Shown here: piece after piece, positions 45,239 through 53,324 of the stretch
Layout of the letters: every line of letters begins with the position of its first letter
Position numbering within the stretch: the first letter of the stretch is position 1
DNA from: Acidobacteriota bacterium
GTDB lineage: Bacteria > Acidobacteriota > Blastocatellia > UBA7656
Assembly (NCBI GenBank): GCA_016201275.1
Contig: JACQDB010000031.1
Coordinates: 1 to 61,031, forward strand
Reading direction: 5' to 3'
Length of the DNA: 61,031 nucleotides
The notes under the pieces: generated by a model
What the model was told of the DNA's origin: nothing
What the model saw: only the letters and a program-made list of their open reading frames with translations
Database searches by the model: none
Made by a program: the position numbers and the translations under genes

Positions 45239-47431
45239 TCAGTGTTTGTTGGTTTCCAGTCCTTGCGCGCCGCTCTTGAGGCCGTTCATGGTTCCGGCTT
45301 CTATGCCCATAGCGCCTCGGCTGTCGTTGACCGCATCCAAGCCGCCGCTCAACAAAAAGCCTTGGATGTGCAGCGCGTTTTGCCAGAGCTTGACCAGCGC
45401 GTTGACATAATCGCCTTGCGCTTGATAGTACGAGCGTTTGGCAATCAAGACCTGCGGATAGGCCGCCGCCATCTGCGAAAAACTGGATTGGTATAACGCA
45501 AAGGCCTGCTTCGCCCTCGGCAAGATGCTGTTCTGATAACTGTCCACCATGCGCTTGGCGTTTTGATACTCCATAAAAGCGGCAGCAAGGCGCGTCCGCA
45601 AGGTCAATTCGACGCGCTGCAATTCGCGTTGCGCGGCGTCGAGTTCGGCCTTCGCCGTAGCGATGTTGCCTTGATTGCGATTGAACACCGGCAGGCGAAA
45701 ACCAATTTCGAGATTGGCTTCGGGGCCGGTCTTTCTGGCAAACGGAGCGTTGCCGATTTCAAGTCTTTCGGTGCTGTAGCCGAAGCCGCCACGCACAATC
45801 ATATCCGGCACGCGCTCCGCATGGGCGCGGATGAGCGTCGCTTGAGCGCGTTCGAGTTTGGCTTTGGCGACCTTGACCTCCGGGCTTTCCTGCAAAATAA
45901 ACGCCAAGGTCTGATCGCGGTCAATGGTCGGCAGAGTTTTTTCCAGATCGCCGCTCAGTGGCATCATCGGCAGTTGCGGATTGCCAACTACGTTGGCGAG
46001 CGTCTGCCAGATTTTCGCGCTCTGGTTTTCCGCCTCGACCAAATCCAGATCGGCCTTCTGCGCTTCGACTTCGATTTCCAGTTGGTCCGGCATATCGGCC
46101 TGCCCAACATTCATCAACTCTTGCGTAACGCTTACCGCCTCGTTGTGCAGGTTGACCAACTCTCGGCGCGTATCTACCAGATGTTGCGCTCCCACCGCTT
46201 CATAATACAAGATACGGACATCATTGAGGACGCGCAGTTTTTGCGCTTCACTTTCCGCAAGCGCCTGACGCTGTTCTTTCTCGAAAATGTTCCGGCTCTT
46301 TTTTAACTTGCCGCCCAACGGAATCTCCTGCTCGACGAAAAAAAAATGCTCGCTCTTGTTGGTAAACGAGCGCAGCGCAAATTCTTCGCCGCGATAGCCG
46401 ACCAGAGGATTGGGAAACAAACCGGCCTGCAAGGTTCGCCCTTCGGCAGCGCGCAAAGCCGCATCGGCCTGCGCCAGTGTCGGGTTATTTTGCACCGCCA
46501 TCTTTTCCAAATCCGCCAAGCTAAGAGTCGGTGTATTGGCATCCATCGGCGGTTTGCTGAGTTCTTTCAAACTCTCTTTCATCTGATGCCCCATGTGTTC
46601 GTCCTGGGCATCCGGTTTCATTTGATGTCCGGCGTGTTCATCTTTTGCATCCGGTTTCATTTGATGTCCGGCGTGTTCATCTTTTGCATCCGGTTTCATC
46701 TGATGTCCGGCGTGTTCATCTTTTGCATCCGGTTTCATCTGATGTCCGGCGTGTTCATCCTTGGCGGCAGGCTTCGGCTCGGCTTGGCTTTGCGACATCG
46801 CCGGGGGCTGCATCTTCGCGTGATCGTGGTCGGCGTGTTGGTCTTTGGCGGCAGATGGCTGCGACTGTTTATTTGCCGCCTCTTTCTGCGCCTCTTGGTC
46901 GTGATGATGCTCATCGTGAGCCGCACCGCCGTGTTGGTGACGCGCTGAGGGCGGCACTGCCGCTTCTATTTTTTTACGCTCTGCAGCGGTCAACGTCGGC
47001 AGCTTTCGCAGAAAGGCAATGATCTGTTTGATTTCGGCGGGGGTGTGAGTTTTAGCAAATGCCGGCATCGCCGTGCCCTTCACGCCTTGTTGAATAATGC
47101 GCGTCAACTCGGCATCGCTTTTGGCCTGCACTTCCGGCGAAGTCAAATCGGCAGCGCCCACCGCTTTGCCCATTTCGTTATCGGCTTTGCCCGATGGCGC
47201 GTGACAAGAAGCGCAATGCGCGTCAAAGTGATTCAATCCCAACGCCAACTGGCGAGGTATGGCCGGTGCAGGTTTCGCTTTATCGGTTTGCGAATCCGCC
47301 AGAGTTTTCGCTTCCATCAGGAAAGCCGTGATCGCCAAAGCAAAGCCTAATCCGGCAGCAAAGTGTTTCGCGGCTTTCCCAAAAGCCTGTCTCCGCGCCA
47401 GCGGCGCAGATCGTTTCAAATCCATAAACAT
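45239..47431 (-). CDS. Cytochrome c / His-Met repeat / TolC-type efflux fusion
   Basis: A single 730-residue frame with three parts. Residues 1-45 form a membrane anchor or signal. Residues 60-150 are a class I cytochrome c domain (CASCH at 73-77, distal Met in GTAMPAF at 122). Residues 165-290 are a His/Met/Asp-rich linker with five 13-residue tandem units of the type DEHAGHQMKPDAK. From about 302 to the end is an outer-membrane efflux (TolC/CusC) domain with two similar halves (NPTLAQADAALRAAEGRTLQ; ESPEVKVAKAKLERAQATLI). TolC proteins form outer-membrane exit channels; the heme domain and metal-binding linker would be on the periplasmic side. The genes around it suggest copper. An ATG at 47425 is an alternative start. 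Confidence 0.9.
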   Translation of the reverse strand: MFMDLKRSAPLARRQAFGKAAKHFAAGLGFALAITAFLMEAKTLADSQTDKAKPAPAIPRQLALGLNHFDAHCASCHAPSGKADNEMGKAVGAADLTSPEVQAKSDAELTRIIQQGVKGTAMPAFAKTHTPAEIKQIIAFLRKLPTLTAAERKKIEAAVPPSARHQHGGAAHDEHHHDQEAQKEAANKQSQPSAAKDQHADHDHAKMQPPAMSQSQAEPKPAAKDEHAGHQMKPDAKDEHAGHQMKPDAKDEHAGHQMKPDAKDEHAGHQMKPDAQDEHMGHQMKESLKELSKPPMDANTPTLSLADLEKMAVQNNPTLAQADAALRAAEGRTLQAGLFPNPLVGYRGEEFALRSFTNKSEHFFFVEQEIPLGGKLKKSRNIFEKEQRQALAESEAQKLRVLNDVRILYYEAVGAQHLVDTRRELVNLHNEAVSVTQELMNVGQADMPDQLEIEVEAQKADLDLVEAENQSAKIWQTLANVVGNPQLPMMPLSGDLEKTLPTIDRDQTLAFILQESPEVKVAKAKLERAQATLIRAHAERVPDMIVRGGFGYSTERLEIGNAPFARKTGPEANLEIGFRLPVFNRNQGNIATAKAELDAAQRELQRVELTLRTRLAAAFMEYQNAKRMVDSYQNSILPRAKQAFALYQSSFSQMAAAYPQVLIAKRSYYQAQGDYVNALVKLWQNALHIQGFLLSGGLDAVNDSRGAMGIEAGTMNGLKSGAQGLETNKH
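46575..46763 (-). repeat. 39-bp in-frame tandem repeat
   Basis: GCATCCGGTTTCAT recurs at 46608, 46647, 46686 and 46725, a 39-bp period, with a diverged fifth unit at the left. It encodes the His/Met-rich 13-residue units of the fusion protein. Near-identity suggests recent expansion and probable length variation between strains. Confidence 0.92.
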
Positions 47432-47486
47432 CTCTCCATAAGCAGGCGTCAGCGAACCTATCGCCTACAGCCCACGGTTAGGATGG

Positions 47487-47600
47487 TGGATGAAATCAAG
47501 TGCAAGTTCAGAGGTACGCCTTTCGGCGTGAAGCGTCTGCGTCAACTCACGCCGAAAGGCGTACCTCTGAACCTCAAGAATTGCGTCTTATTTCATCTAC
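47487..47600. repeat. Palindromic element H
   Basis: Perfect 26-bp arms (47506-47531 and 47547-47572, core AGGTACGCCTTTCGGCGTGA) lie within outer ends GATGAAATCAAGTGCAA and TTGCGTCTTATTTCATC. The outer end resembles the AAATAAAGTGCAA lead of the GGGCGACC palindromes at 12841 and 23041, suggesting a shared end with different cores. Confidence 0.75.
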
Positions 47601-47667
47601 AATCCTTAGGTAATCTACAGTCGGTACACGAAGCATTGGAATTGGAGTTGGTGAAGCGGAGAGATGA

Positions 47668-48060
47668 TTAAATCAGTAGTGAACCGTAGAGAATAAAGTG
47701 CGGCGGTGCAACTTGATGCGGCGATAGCCGACGAACCGGACGCGGCGGCAGGGCGGACAAAGCCAAACGCCCACAAGTCACTTTCCCCTGCGACGAGGCC
47801 AATTGATGTTCCGGCGCATAAGTGTTGCCGACAGGGGTTTCCCGATGACTGGCCGGTGACGAAGAACAGCCGCAAGCGTCGCTGGACAGTTTGGCGGTTT
47901 GCGTTTTTTTGACCGTATGCGATTTGGCGTTGGCGCGAATCGTCGCCAGCGCACGACAACAGGCATGAGCATCTTCATGCATCATGCCGCAACCCCAGGC
48001 TTGCGCCGTTGCGCCACTGCTCAGAGCGACGAGTAAAATAAGTTGCAGCAATCTTCGCAT
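47668..48060 (-). CDS. Small exported Cys-rich protein of the copper cluster
   Basis: A 130-residue protein with a signal peptide (MRRLLQLILLVALSSGATAQA). The mature part has CGMMHEDAHACC and DACGCSS, which could bind a soft metal. No family is recognised. It lies upstream of the cytochrome/TolC fusion in the same direction with element H between them, so co-regulation is likely though not certain. The C-terminal part looks unstructured. Confidence 0.65.
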   Translation of the reverse strand: MRRLLQLILLVALSSGATAQAWGCGMMHEDAHACCRALATIRANAKSHTVKKTQTAKLSSDACGCSSSPASHRETPVGNTYAPEHQLASSQGKVTCGRLALSALPPRPVRRLSPHQVAPPHFILYGSLLI

Positions 48061-48143
48061 CATGGATTCAACTTGAAACCGGCTAAACTTCCTTATTGAT
48101 ACTACAGAGAGACTCCGGCATTTTCAAATTCGCACATCGCCGA

Positions 48144-49475
48144 TTATTCTCTGGTCGGCTTTTTCATATCGAATTTCTCCAGACGATATTGCAAGGTGCG
48201 AAAGGAAAGCCCCAATAATTTCGCGGCTCTGGTGATGTTCCAGCCGGTCTGCTCCATCGCTTGTGTAATCAAAGATTTTTCCAACTCCTCGAACGAGATG
48301 CCTTCGGGCGGCAGTTTGAAATTGAAACTGTTGGACGGCGAACTCTCCTGGCGAATCTCCAAAGGCAAATCTTCGACGCTGATTTCATCGCCTTCGCATA
48401 ACAGGATCGCCCGTTCGATAGCCGATTCCAGTTGTCGCACATTGCCCGGCCACGAATAATTCATCAACAGATTGCGCGCCGAAGCCGTCAAACCTTTAAT
48501 CTTGCGCGGTGAGTTGCGACTGTGCTTGGCAATGAAATACTCCATCAAAATCGCTATGTCATCGCGGCGATTGCGAAGCGGCGGCAGATTAATCGGGATG
48601 ATGTTCAAACGATAGTAGAGGTCTTCGCGGAAGCGTCCATCTTTGACCATCGCTTCCAGATCGCGGTTGGTCGCGGCAATCACCCGCACATCCACTTTCA
48701 GCGGTCGCGTGCCGCCGACGCGCATGACTTCGCGCTCCTGCAACACGCGCAGAATCTTGGCCTGCATCGGCACGCTCAAATCGCCGATCTCATCAAGAAA
48801 GAGCGAGCCTCGGTCGGCAATTTCAAACTGCCCTTTCTTCTGAACGTGCGCCCCTGTGAACGAGCCTTTTTCGTGGCCGAACAATTCCGACTCCAACAAA
48901 TTTTCATTGATGGCGGCGCAATTGACCGCCTGAAAAATTTCGTTGCGGCGCGGACTGGCCTTGTGTATGGCACGGGCGACGCGCTCTTTGCCGGAGCCGG
49001 ATTCGCCGCGAATCAACACCGTCGAACTGGAACCCGCGACCTTCAAAATCATGCGCTTGACGCGCTCGATCTCTTCGGACTGGCCGATGATTTCGTCATC
49101 AATTTGATGCAGACCCGACAGCGCCGTTTCCACCACCTTCAATAACTGTTCGCGGTCAACAGGCTTTTCCAAATAATCATAAACGCCCGCACGCATGGCG
49201 CTCTTCACCGATTCGACCGTGCCGTGCGCCGTCATCATCACCACGATGATCGAAGGGTCAACATCGGTCAGTTCCGTGACCAGTTGTATGCCGTCCATGC
49301 CGGTCATCTTGTTATCGGTCAACACCAGATCGAATTTATTATCGCGAGCGATTCGCAAAGCGTGTTCGCCGCTTTGTGCCGTTGTGACCGCGTAGCCCGC
49401 GTCTTCCAGAATCATCATGTAGATTTCGCGTTGATTCTTTTCGTCATCCACCACCAAAACTTTATTTCTAGCCAT
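48144..49475 (-). CDS. NtrC-family sigma-54-dependent response regulator
   Basis: The 443-residue protein has a receiver (KVLVVDDEKNQ, acceptor Asp54 in LVLTDNKMTG, EKPV), a sigma-54-activating AAA+ domain and a Fis-type HTH. The AAA+ domain shows Walker A GESGSGKE, the sigma-54 contact loop GSFTGA in place of the common GAFTGA, and LFLDEIGDLS. The HTH contains WNITRAAKLLGLSFRTLQYRLEKF. It activates transcription from sigma-54 promoters when phosphorylated. The kinase at 49814-51337 is the likely donor. The start is the ATG at 49475 after AGGAGAG; upstream frame residues lack family similarity. Target promoters are not identifiable by eye. Confidence 0.95.
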   Translation of the reverse strand: MARNKVLVVDDEKNQREIYMMILEDAGYAVTTAQSGEHALRIARDNKFDLVLTDNKMTGMDGIQLVTELTDVDPSIIVVMMTAHGTVESVKSAMRAGVYDYLEKPVDREQLLKVVETALSGLHQIDDEIIGQSEEIERVKRMILKVAGSSSTVLIRGESGSGKERVARAIHKASPRRNEIFQAVNCAAINENLLESELFGHEKGSFTGAHVQKKGQFEIADRGSLFLDEIGDLSVPMQAKILRVLQEREVMRVGGTRPLKVDVRVIAATNRDLEAMVKDGRFREDLYYRLNIIPINLPPLRNRRDDIAILMEYFIAKHSRNSPRKIKGLTASARNLLMNYSWPGNVRQLESAIERAILLCEGDEISVEDLPLEIRQESSPSNSFNFKLPPEGISFEELEKSLITQAMEQTGWNITRAAKLLGLSFRTLQYRLEKFDMKKPTRE

Positions 49476-49813
49476 TGGTCTATTCTGCTCTCCTGAAAAA
49501 ACTATAGCAAAGCATCCTTGAGTGATTGAAGCGCGAAAACCATTTTGGCAGGCAGAGAGTTTGGCCAAGAACTCTTCCTGCCACTAGAGCGGTTTTGGTT
49601 TGAGATTACGGAAATATCAAACCCGTTGAGCGGCGGTCGAAGACCTTCGTGCGGTCGAAGACCGCGGCTCAACGATAAGGTGTTCCGTACACACCTATGC
49701 AAACCGCTCTAAGACACCAAGCACACCAAGACTCATGAAGGCATCTTCGTGAGCCTTGCTGTCTGGGTGGCAAAACCTCTTGCCTCAAATGGCGATATGC
49801 AGACTTCCCAATT
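49476..49813. repeat. Two-component spacer with TAGAGCGG-ended palindromic element
   Basis: 49585-49711 begins TAGAGCGGTTTTGG and ends GCAAACCGCTCTA, giving inverted ends with a possible TA duplication. The core GTTGAGCGGCGGTC...GACCGCGGCTCAAC (about 49625-49672) is a hairpin with one mismatch. The element separates the kinase gene from its regulator gene, which otherwise would be adjacent. Nothing else is seen in this stretch. Confidence 0.78.
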
Positions 49814-51337
49814 TCACTTAGCGGCTTTTAATTTGATATTGAAGGTAGTGCCAAGATTTTCTTCGCTCTGCACTTCGATCCAGCCTTTATGCTCTTCGAT
49901 GATTTTTTTCGTCACCGCAAGTCCCAACCCGAAGCCTGCCTGTTTGGTGGAAAAGTACGGCTCGAAGACTTTGCCCAAATCATCGCGGCGTATGCCGGTT
50001 CCGGTGTCGGAAATGTTTACTTCGATGTGACCGTTGCGCTGGTGCACTGCGGTCGTCAAGCTGCCGCCAGCGGGCATCGCCTGCAAAGCATTAATCACGA
50101 TATTCGATAAACACGATTTCAATTTTTCGCGGTCGCCGTTGACCAACGTAGGCGCGGCGTCTTCCTCGACTTTGATTTCGACGCCCTGATCGTCGGCTTG
50201 TGGGCGCACCAACGCGAGGGTTTCATCCACCAAGCCGCGCATATCGAAATTCTGCACCGTTAGTTGAGCCGGGCGTCCGTAATTCAACAGGTCACTGACC
50301 ATGTGTTTCAAGCGCGTGATTTCATCTTTGATGGAAGAAAGTATGCGGGTGAATTGCTTGCGCTTGGCTTCGTCTTCGGGCGCGAACTTGCTGCTGACGT
50401 GATCAATCGAAAGGTTGATGACGTTAAGCGGATTGCGGATTTCGTGCGCCACAGATTGCGTCAAACGCCCGATGACGGCGGCGCGTTCCGACTGATTCAA
50501 TTTTTCTTCCAACTCGCGTTTGTGTTTCAAGCCGTCAATCATCTCGTTGAAGGTTTCCGCCAGTTGTCCAACTTCGTCATTGCGTATGATGTTGACGCGG
50601 AAATCGAGTTGGCTGTCGGCGACGCGACGAGCGGCGCTGGCCAACTCCTGAATCGGGCGGGTGAATTGCCAGCCGATGATGACGGCAATCATCAGCGCCA
50701 CCAGCAGCAAAACCGTGGTTGACCATTGCCGTATGTTGGACAGCGTTTGATTCTGGCTGGCGAGTTGATTGGTGGCTTCGGCGACTTGATTGATGACCGC
50801 GCCTTGATTGGTCACCAGTATGATCCAGTGCAACCCTTTATTGGCGGTATCGGTTTTGTAATAGTAAGTCTTGTCGTTGTAGTTGTGATTGCCAAAGGCA
50901 CCGACAAGCGGATCGCCGTCCATCACCCAGATTTTTTTGCGGTCGAACTCCTCCGAGTTTTCCCGCTTAGGCACAAAGATAGTCTTGTCATTGTCTATTA
51001 ATTCTTTAATCGAAGAGTCAATCACCTTGCCTTCTTTGTTGGCCACGATGATGGCTTCAATCGTCTTCGGCATATCTTCCGGCGACAGCACATTGTAAAG
51101 TAAATCCTCGCTGCCTAGACTCTTGGTGGCAATGCTCACCGCCTGCATCAAATCCAGAAAACCGCCATTCATCACTTCGGTGACTTTTTCATTCTGTTTG
51201 ACGATCTCTTTATTGATGCGCTGTTGCGCCCAGTAATCAAGCGCAAAGACTATGACGATGGTCAACAGCAGGCAGGCCGTCAGCAACAGCATGAGCCGGG
51301 CGCGAAAAGTCATCAGAAGTTTTATCTTGTTCGCCAT
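49814..51337 (-). CDS. Membrane sensor histidine kinase (NtrB-type partner)
   Basis: The 507-residue protein has a first membrane helix (about 12-35), a periplasmic sensor of about 165 residues, and a second helix (about 208-224). HAMP (FTRPIQELASAARRVADSQLDFRV), HisKA with His298 in SVAHEIRNPLNVI, and HATPase (SDTGTGI, GFGLGLAVTKKI) follow. The sensor has no Cys or His cluster, so metal sensing is not evident despite the copper genes next door. It is upstream of the NtrC-type regulator on the same strand, 338 bp away. Confidence 0.92.
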   Translation of the reverse strand: MANKIKLLMTFRARLMLLLTACLLLTIVIVFALDYWAQQRINKEIVKQNEKVTEVMNGGFLDLMQAVSIATKSLGSEDLLYNVLSPEDMPKTIEAIIVANKEGKVIDSSIKELIDNDKTIFVPKRENSEEFDRKKIWVMDGDPLVGAFGNHNYNDKTYYYKTDTANKGLHWIILVTNQGAVINQVAEATNQLASQNQTLSNIRQWSTTVLLLVALMIAVIIGWQFTRPIQELASAARRVADSQLDFRVNIIRNDEVGQLAETFNEMIDGLKHKRELEEKLNQSERAAVIGRLTQSVAHEIRNPLNVINLSIDHVSSKFAPEDEAKRKQFTRILSSIKDEITRLKHMVSDLLNYGRPAQLTVQNFDMRGLVDETLALVRPQADDQGVEIKVEEDAAPTLVNGDREKLKSCLSNIVINALQAMPAGGSLTTAVHQRNGHIEVNISDTGTGIRRDDLGKVFEPYFSTKQAGFGLGLAVTKKIIEEHKGWIEVQSEENLGTTFNIKLKAAK

Positions 51338-51467
51338 GAGCGCTGCTCAATCATCAAAAATTTCAGGAGAATCATAGCATAAACAAACGCGCTTTCGCGG
51401 CTCGTTGAATCCGTGTTGCGCTTGGCGATGGGCAACACGAGGGTGCTGGCAAGGTGAGTCTGCGCGC

Positions 51468-52610
51468 TCAGGATTCAGCACGCGAAGTGACGATGTTGCG
51501 CGTCGCTGCCCATTGCCGTAGGTCTGCGTGATTGATTGCCGCCGCCATCAATTCGGGGAATAAATCCGGTGTGCAGGCAAACGCCGCGATGCCCAGTTCG
51601 GCAAACGCCGCCGCTATCTGATGGTCATAGCTTGGCGCGCCGTCGTCATTCAAAGCCAGTAGCGCGATCATCTGCACGCCAGAGGCCACCAGCGCGGCGG
51701 CGCGTTTCAACATCTCTTCGGCATTGCCGCCTTCGTACAAATCGCTGATCAAAATCAATATGGTTTCCTGCGGACGCCGCGCCAGCGTCTGGCAATAACT
51801 CAAAGCGCGGTTGATGTCGGTGCCACCGCCCAGTTGCACACCGAACAATAAATCTGCGGGGTCGTCAATCTCTTCGGTCAAATCAACCACCGCCGTATCG
51901 AACACCACAAGGCACGTATTGACGGCAGGCAGCGAGGCCAGCACCGAACCGAAAATTCCCGAATAGACCACAGAGGTTCCCATTGAACCGCTCTGGTCAA
52001 CGCACAAAATAATGTCGCGCAGCGCAGCGCGTTTGCGCCCGTAACCGATGCGGGTTGCGGGAATGATGGTGCGATATTGCGGTTGATAATGTTTCAGATT
52101 CGCTTTGATGGTGCGCTGCCAGTCAATTTCATGGTGACGCGGACGGCGATTGCGCGAGGCGCGATTGAGACTTCCCAAAACCGCCTGGCGCATAGGATTT
52201 TCCAGTTTTCGTTGTAGCTCTTCAACCACGCGGCGCACCACCAGACGCGCCGTCTCTTTGGTTTTTTCGGGCATCACGTTGCTGAGTGACAACAGATTGG
52301 CGACCAGATGAACATCAGGCTCGACAGCTTCGAGCATCTCCGGTTCGAGCAACATTCGTCGCAGGTTCAAGCGTTCGAAGGCGTCCTGCTGCATCACACG
52401 AACTACCGACGAAGGAAAGTACGAACGTATGTCGCCAAGCCAGCGCGCCACGTTTGGCGAAGAGCTGCCGAGATTGCCGGAGCGGTCAGAGTCGTACAAC
52501 GCCTGCATAGCGCCGTCCATTTTGGCATCCATGCCTTGCAAGACGCAGCCCGTGCCATCGGCCTCATCGCCGCCCAAAATCAAACGCCATCGGCGCATTC
52601 GTTCGTCCAT
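51468..52610 (-). CDS. VWA-domain protein of the MoxR/SWIM cluster
   Basis: The 380-residue protein has a helical N-terminal region (1-195) and a C-terminal von Willebrand A domain with an intact metal site: CVDQSGSMG (Asp205, Ser207, Ser209), GGTDINRAL and LISDLYEGG. VWA proteins paired with MoxR ATPases act as metal-dependent adaptors in chelatase- or chaperone-like machines. It is the last gene of the cluster, 271 bp after the NADAR gene, with a repeat between. AGGAAAG precedes the ATG at 52610. Confidence 0.93.
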   Translation of the reverse strand: MDERMRRWRLILGGDEADGTGCVLQGMDAKMDGAMQALYDSDRSGNLGSSSPNVARWLGDIRSYFPSSVVRVMQQDAFERLNLRRMLLEPEMLEAVEPDVHLVANLLSLSNVMPEKTKETARLVVRRVVEELQRKLENPMRQAVLGSLNRASRNRRPRHHEIDWQRTIKANLKHYQPQYRTIIPATRIGYGRKRAALRDIILCVDQSGSMGTSVVYSGIFGSVLASLPAVNTCLVVFDTAVVDLTEEIDDPADLLFGVQLGGGTDINRALSYCQTLARRPQETILILISDLYEGGNAEEMLKRAAALVASGVQMIALLALNDDGAPSYDHQIAAAFAELGIAAFACTPDLFPELMAAAINHADLRQWAATRNIVTSRAES

Positions 52611-52690
52611 GTTCTTTCCTGATTCAACGATTCAAATTTCCCGAAGCTGTCGCTATTCAGAAAATGCTCTTCTGGAGAAAATTTCAAACG

Positions 52691-52813
52691 ACCTGTACGG
52701 GCGACCCCGCGGTGGTCGCCCGTGCGCCAAAGCCAACACAGTTCAAGTCACCCCTGCGCCAAAGCCAAAGGGTTTCAAGCAGGGGCGACCACCGCAGGGT
52801 CGCCCGTACAGGT
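52691..52813. repeat. GGGCGACC palindrome, copy 3 (double)
   Basis: ACCTGTACGGGCGACCCCGCGGTGGTCGCCCG at the left and its near complement AGGGGCGACCACCGCAGGGTCGCCCGTACAGGT at the right form one large inverted repeat of two hairpins. It lies between the NADAR and VWA genes. The upstream sequence AGAAAATGCTCTTCTGGAGAAAA is shared with copy 4 (AGAAAATGTTTTCTGGAGAAC), so copies 3 and 4 share a flank too. Confidence 0.85.
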
Positions 52814-52881
52814 CATTTAAGGATTCCGCTTTGCCGCAATTTTTTTTGAATCTCTATACAAGCCAGCGCCTCACTCGAAAA

Positions 52882-53322
52882 TTATTCCTCGCGCAAGGCG
52901 GCGCGCACCTCCATCAAAATTATGCCCAGCATATTTTTGCCTGTGCCGTCCGTGCCACAGCCCCAGTAATAATCGCTCGAAGTCTTCTCAATCAATTTTT
53001 CATCACCTGTCGAAAGCAGAATCTCGCGAATATCTGGATGAGTCTCGAATTTTCGTTGCACGGCTTTTCGCATCACATGATCTTTGACCGCTTCCCAATC
53101 TCTGCGAAGCGGACGCTTGCGTTCTCTACCCATATTGGCGGCTTGCTTTGGAGTTTTCGCGTTGCGGATTTCTTCTTCATCAGGCGTACCGGCAAACTTC
53201 TGCGCTTGGAAATAATGCTCACTGGTTCGCCAATGCTTGCCGTCCAGTTCAAAGCCGTGAGCCGAAAAATTGGAAAAGCAGCCGTAGGGAATTTCTCTCG
53301 TACTGTAAAAATAGATAGCCAT
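52882..53322 (-). CDS. NADAR family protein (ADP-ribose N-glycosidase type)
   Basis: The 146-residue protein matches the NADAR/YbiA-like family: YFYSTREIPYGCFSNFSAHGF, TSEHYFQAQKFAGTPDEEEIRNAKTPKQAANMGR, and the C-terminal YYWGCGTDGTGKNMLGIILMEVR. Known members cleave N-glycosidic bonds in riboflavin intermediates or remove ADP-ribose from guanine bases as antitoxins to DarT-type toxins. The start is the ATG at 53322 with GGTGGAG overlapping the end of the DUF5682 gene; a GTG at 53328 overlapping that stop (GTGA) is an alternative. Either way it is translationally linked to DUF5682. No DarT-like gene is visible in the window. Confidence 0.92.
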   Translation of the reverse strand: MAIYFYSTREIPYGCFSNFSAHGFELDGKHWRTSEHYFQAQKFAGTPDEEEIRNAKTPKQAANMGRERKRPLRRDWEAVKDHVMRKAVQRKFETHPDIREILLSTGDEKLIEKTSSDYYWGCGTDGTGKNMLGIILMEVRAALREE

Positions 53323-53324
53323 TT

